This document shows, piece after piece, positions 62,609-64,000 of a DNA stretch of 64,000 nucleotides (positions are counted from its first letter, which is position 1; each line of letters begins with the position of its first letter). This stretch comes from Ensifer sp. IC4062. GTDB taxonomy: Bacteria; Pseudomonadota; Alphaproteobacteria; Rhizobiales; Rhizobiaceae. The DNA lies in NCBI RefSeq assembly GCF_020193575.1, contig NZ_JADYVD010000004.1:62001-126000 (forward strand), written 5' to 3'. A program made the position numbers and the translations under genes. The notes beneath the pieces are model-generated. The model was given only the letters and a program-made list of their open reading frames with translations, searched no databases and was not told the origin of the DNA.

Positions 62609-63832
62609 CTACTCTGCGGGTTGGGGCAGCGTCCCCTCTGCAACTTCCATTCTGTCTCCGGCCAGTATTCGTTGACCCAAAGCGATGATTGCCACGGACG
62701 CCACTCCGGCGATTACGGATACGAAGAAGCCGTTTTGCGCGCCGAAATTATCGACTACCCAGCCTGCGGCGAAGGCCCCAAGCGCCATGCCAATTCCAAT
62801 GCCGGTCATCACCCATGTAACGCCCTCGGTTAGCATTGATTCCGGAACGCGTCGCTCGATCAAGCCAAAGGCCGTGATAAGGGTCGGCGAGATGGCGATG
62901 CCGCTCAGGAAGACGGCGAGAGCCAGAAGCGGCACCGTATCGGCAACAAGCAGCGGCAGGGCCGTTACCGCAAGGACGCTGACGGCGATCAGCAGTTGCC
63001 TCTGCAGCGCCATGCTGGGATTCAGGGCCCCGATGACCAGCCCGACAACGAACGACCCGATCGCGTAGACGCCGATGACAAGGCTTGCGGCATTTGGCTG
63101 CCCGAGTTCCTTCGTGATTGCAACCGCACTGACTTCCGCCGTAGCGAACATCGATCCGACGAATATGAGCGCGAGCGTTATGATCTGCACCGATCGCAGC
63201 CGAATTGCGGATCCTCGGGAAACGCCGTGCTCCAGGTGACGCACTTTCGGTTCAGTCGACCGCTGCAAGACGAAAGCGGCGGTTCCGATCGCAAGGAAAA
63301 TGGTGCTGGCCAGCATCCCGGCTTCCGGAAACAGCGCGACCGCCAAGCCGACAGAGAGCGACGCGCCGGCGATGTAAACCAGCTCGTCCGCTGCCGACTC
63401 AAAGGCAAAGGCCGTGTTCAACTCAGGACGATCACGGAATATCTCGGTCCAGCGCGCCCGCAACATCGCCGGAATGCTTGGCATCGCTGCAGCGAAGAAG
63501 GCCGAGACGAACAGCGTCCAGGCTGCCCAATCCCGGTTCGCTCCCGCCATGAGAGCAATAAAGGCCAGGACCGAGACCACTGTGGTCGGGACTATGACCG
63601 TCGACTGGCCGAGCCGATCGACCAGTCGCGATATTTGTGGAGCGACAAGCGCGTTCGTAAGGGCGAACGTTGCTGAAACCGCGCCCGCGATCCAATACTC
63701 CCCACGTGTCTGCGACAGCATGGCGACAATGCCGATCGGTGCCATGGCAATAGGCAAGCGTGCGAAAAAGCCCGCGGCGGAGAAGCCTTTTGCGCCCCGC
63801 ACGCTGAATATTTCCCTGTAAGGATTAGACAT
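62609..63832 (-). CDS. MFS transporter, probable drug efflux type
   Basis: 407 aa from the ATG at 63832 (AAGGAA 8 bases upstream); an earlier ATG at 63850 is possible. About 12 membrane segments; SRLVDRLGQSTVIV between helices 2 and 3 is the MFS loop, and long DNA-binding-free tails are absent. Divergent from a TetR-type gene with three operator-like palindromes in between, the usual setting for a drug exporter. Substrate unknown. Confidence 0.85.
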   Translation of the reverse strand: MSNPYREIFSVRGAKGFSAAGFFARLPIAMAPIGIVAMLSQTRGEYWIAGAVSATFALTNALVAPQISRLVDRLGQSTVIVPTTVVSVLAFIALMAGANRDWAAWTLFVSAFFAAAMPSIPAMLRARWTEIFRDRPELNTAFAFESAADELVYIAGASLSVGLAVALFPEAGMLASTIFLAIGTAAFVLQRSTEPKVRHLEHGVSRGSAIRLRSVQIITLALIFVGSMFATAEVSAVAITKELGQPNAASLVIGVYAIGSFVVGLVIGALNPSMALQRQLLIAVSVLAVTALPLLVADTVPLLALAVFLSGIAISPTLITAFGLIERRVPESMLTEGVTWVMTGIGIGMALGAFAAGWVVDNFGAQNGFFVSVIAGVASVAIIALGQRILAGDRMEVAEGTLPQPAE

Positions 63833-63865
63833 GAGGTGTTCCTTCGTCATCAGGATGCCTATTTA

Positions 63866-63931
63866 CATACGTAACGTATGCGGACGGTAGTTGCATACGT
63901 CGCGTATGTCAAATAAAATACGCGTCGTATG
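63866..63931. promoter_or_regulatory. Three TetR-type operators
   Basis: CATACGTAACGTATG (63866-63880), CATACGTCGCGTATG (63894-63908) and AATACGCGTCGTATG (63917-63931): three 15-base dyads of the form CATACG-N3-CGTATG with centres 28 and 23 bases apart, filling the gap between the MFS and TetR-type genes. Confidence 0.8.
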
Positions 63932-63947
63932 TGAAGAAGGAGCACCC

Positions 63948-64000
63948 ATGAGTAAACCGCGCCCCGAAATGATCGCCGAGACACGCGCGAAGTTGCTTGC
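63948..64000 (+). CDS. TetR-family regulator, 3' part beyond window
   Basis: Only MSKPRPEMIAETRAKLL is visible, in the place and style of a TetR N-terminus, after a GAAGGAG site (63936-63942). The operators directly upstream and the divergent MFS gene support a TetR-type repressor. The helix-turn-helix itself lies outside the window, so the family is inferred. Confidence 0.6.
   Translation, partial: MSKPRPEMIAETRAKLL

Noticed and set aside
1-64000. tRNA, rRNA, CRISPR array or intact insertion sequence
   Set aside because: None recognised on reading both strands; no transposase-like or integrase-like protein was seen.

Overview
The window reads as a piece of a large replicon of a Sinorhizobium/Ensifer-type alphaproteobacterium, most probably a pSymB-like megaplasmid or chromid. 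The grounds are: an exsH/exsG/exsF-type group (RTX beta-glycanase plus HWE kinase and response regulator), the pta-ackA-fabI operon led by a PhaC-like gene as reported for S. meliloti, RIME-like intergenic palindromes, high GC and a heavy load of ABC importers and catabolic regulators. No rRNA, tRNA or CRISPR array was seen. These are homology calls read by eye from the sequence; no database was searched.

Layout. 0-2.6 kb: gabT (cut by the window edge) and gabD, GABA to succinate. 2.6-7.8 kb, minus strand: a four-gene operon of a PhaC-like/DUF3141 protein, pta, ackA and fabI. 8.1-10.1 kb: htpG behind an RpoH-like promoter. 10.1-10.35 kb: two intergenic palindromic repeats. 10.35-13.9 kb: a CaiB-type CoA-transferase and glutaryl-CoA dehydrogenase, with a divergent LysR regulator. 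14.0-15.5 kb: a LuxR-type regulator co-oriented with an HtrA-like protein that has lost its catalytic triad. 15.9-21.5 kb: a peptide-type ABC importer with a decayed S9 peptidase tail inside the operon. 21.9-25.05 kb: a 1043-aa cyclase/ATPase/TPR protein.

25-30.5 kb is the accessory and scarred part. It holds a heme peroxidase, two small proteins that look paralogous to each other, a second broken copy of the cyclase 3' end, a truncated and frameshifted pqqE, and a fragment resembling the end of a periplasmic binding protein. 30.5-35.6 kb carries nnrU-like, amrS-like, and an RNA end-processing group (RNase Z-like protein interrupted by an in-frame TGA, RtcB ligase, archease). 35.8-39.1 kb: FAD amino-acid oxidase, LysR, AraC. 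39.3-44.4 kb: a five-gene catabolic/transport operon (isochorismatase family, XapX, Tat-exported amidohydrolase, DoxX, MFS) preceded by tandem operator-like repeats. 44.4-48.5 kb: a methanol-oxidation-type cytochrome c with two small proteins and a large ATPase/LuxR regulator. 48.8-52.1 kb: gluconate regulon gntP, gntK, gntR with three matching operators. 52.4-53.7 kb: S41 peptidase. 53.7-57.7 kb: sugar ABC importer with an SDR enzyme. 57.8-62.5 kb: exsH, exsG, exsF. 62.6-64.0 kb: MFS exporter with a divergent TetR-type gene cut by the window end and three operators between them.

The strongest leads for something undescribed are the pseudoprotease/LuxR pair, the peroxidase island with its paralogous small proteins, and the RtcB-archease-RNase Z-like cassette with its interrupted nuclease gene.
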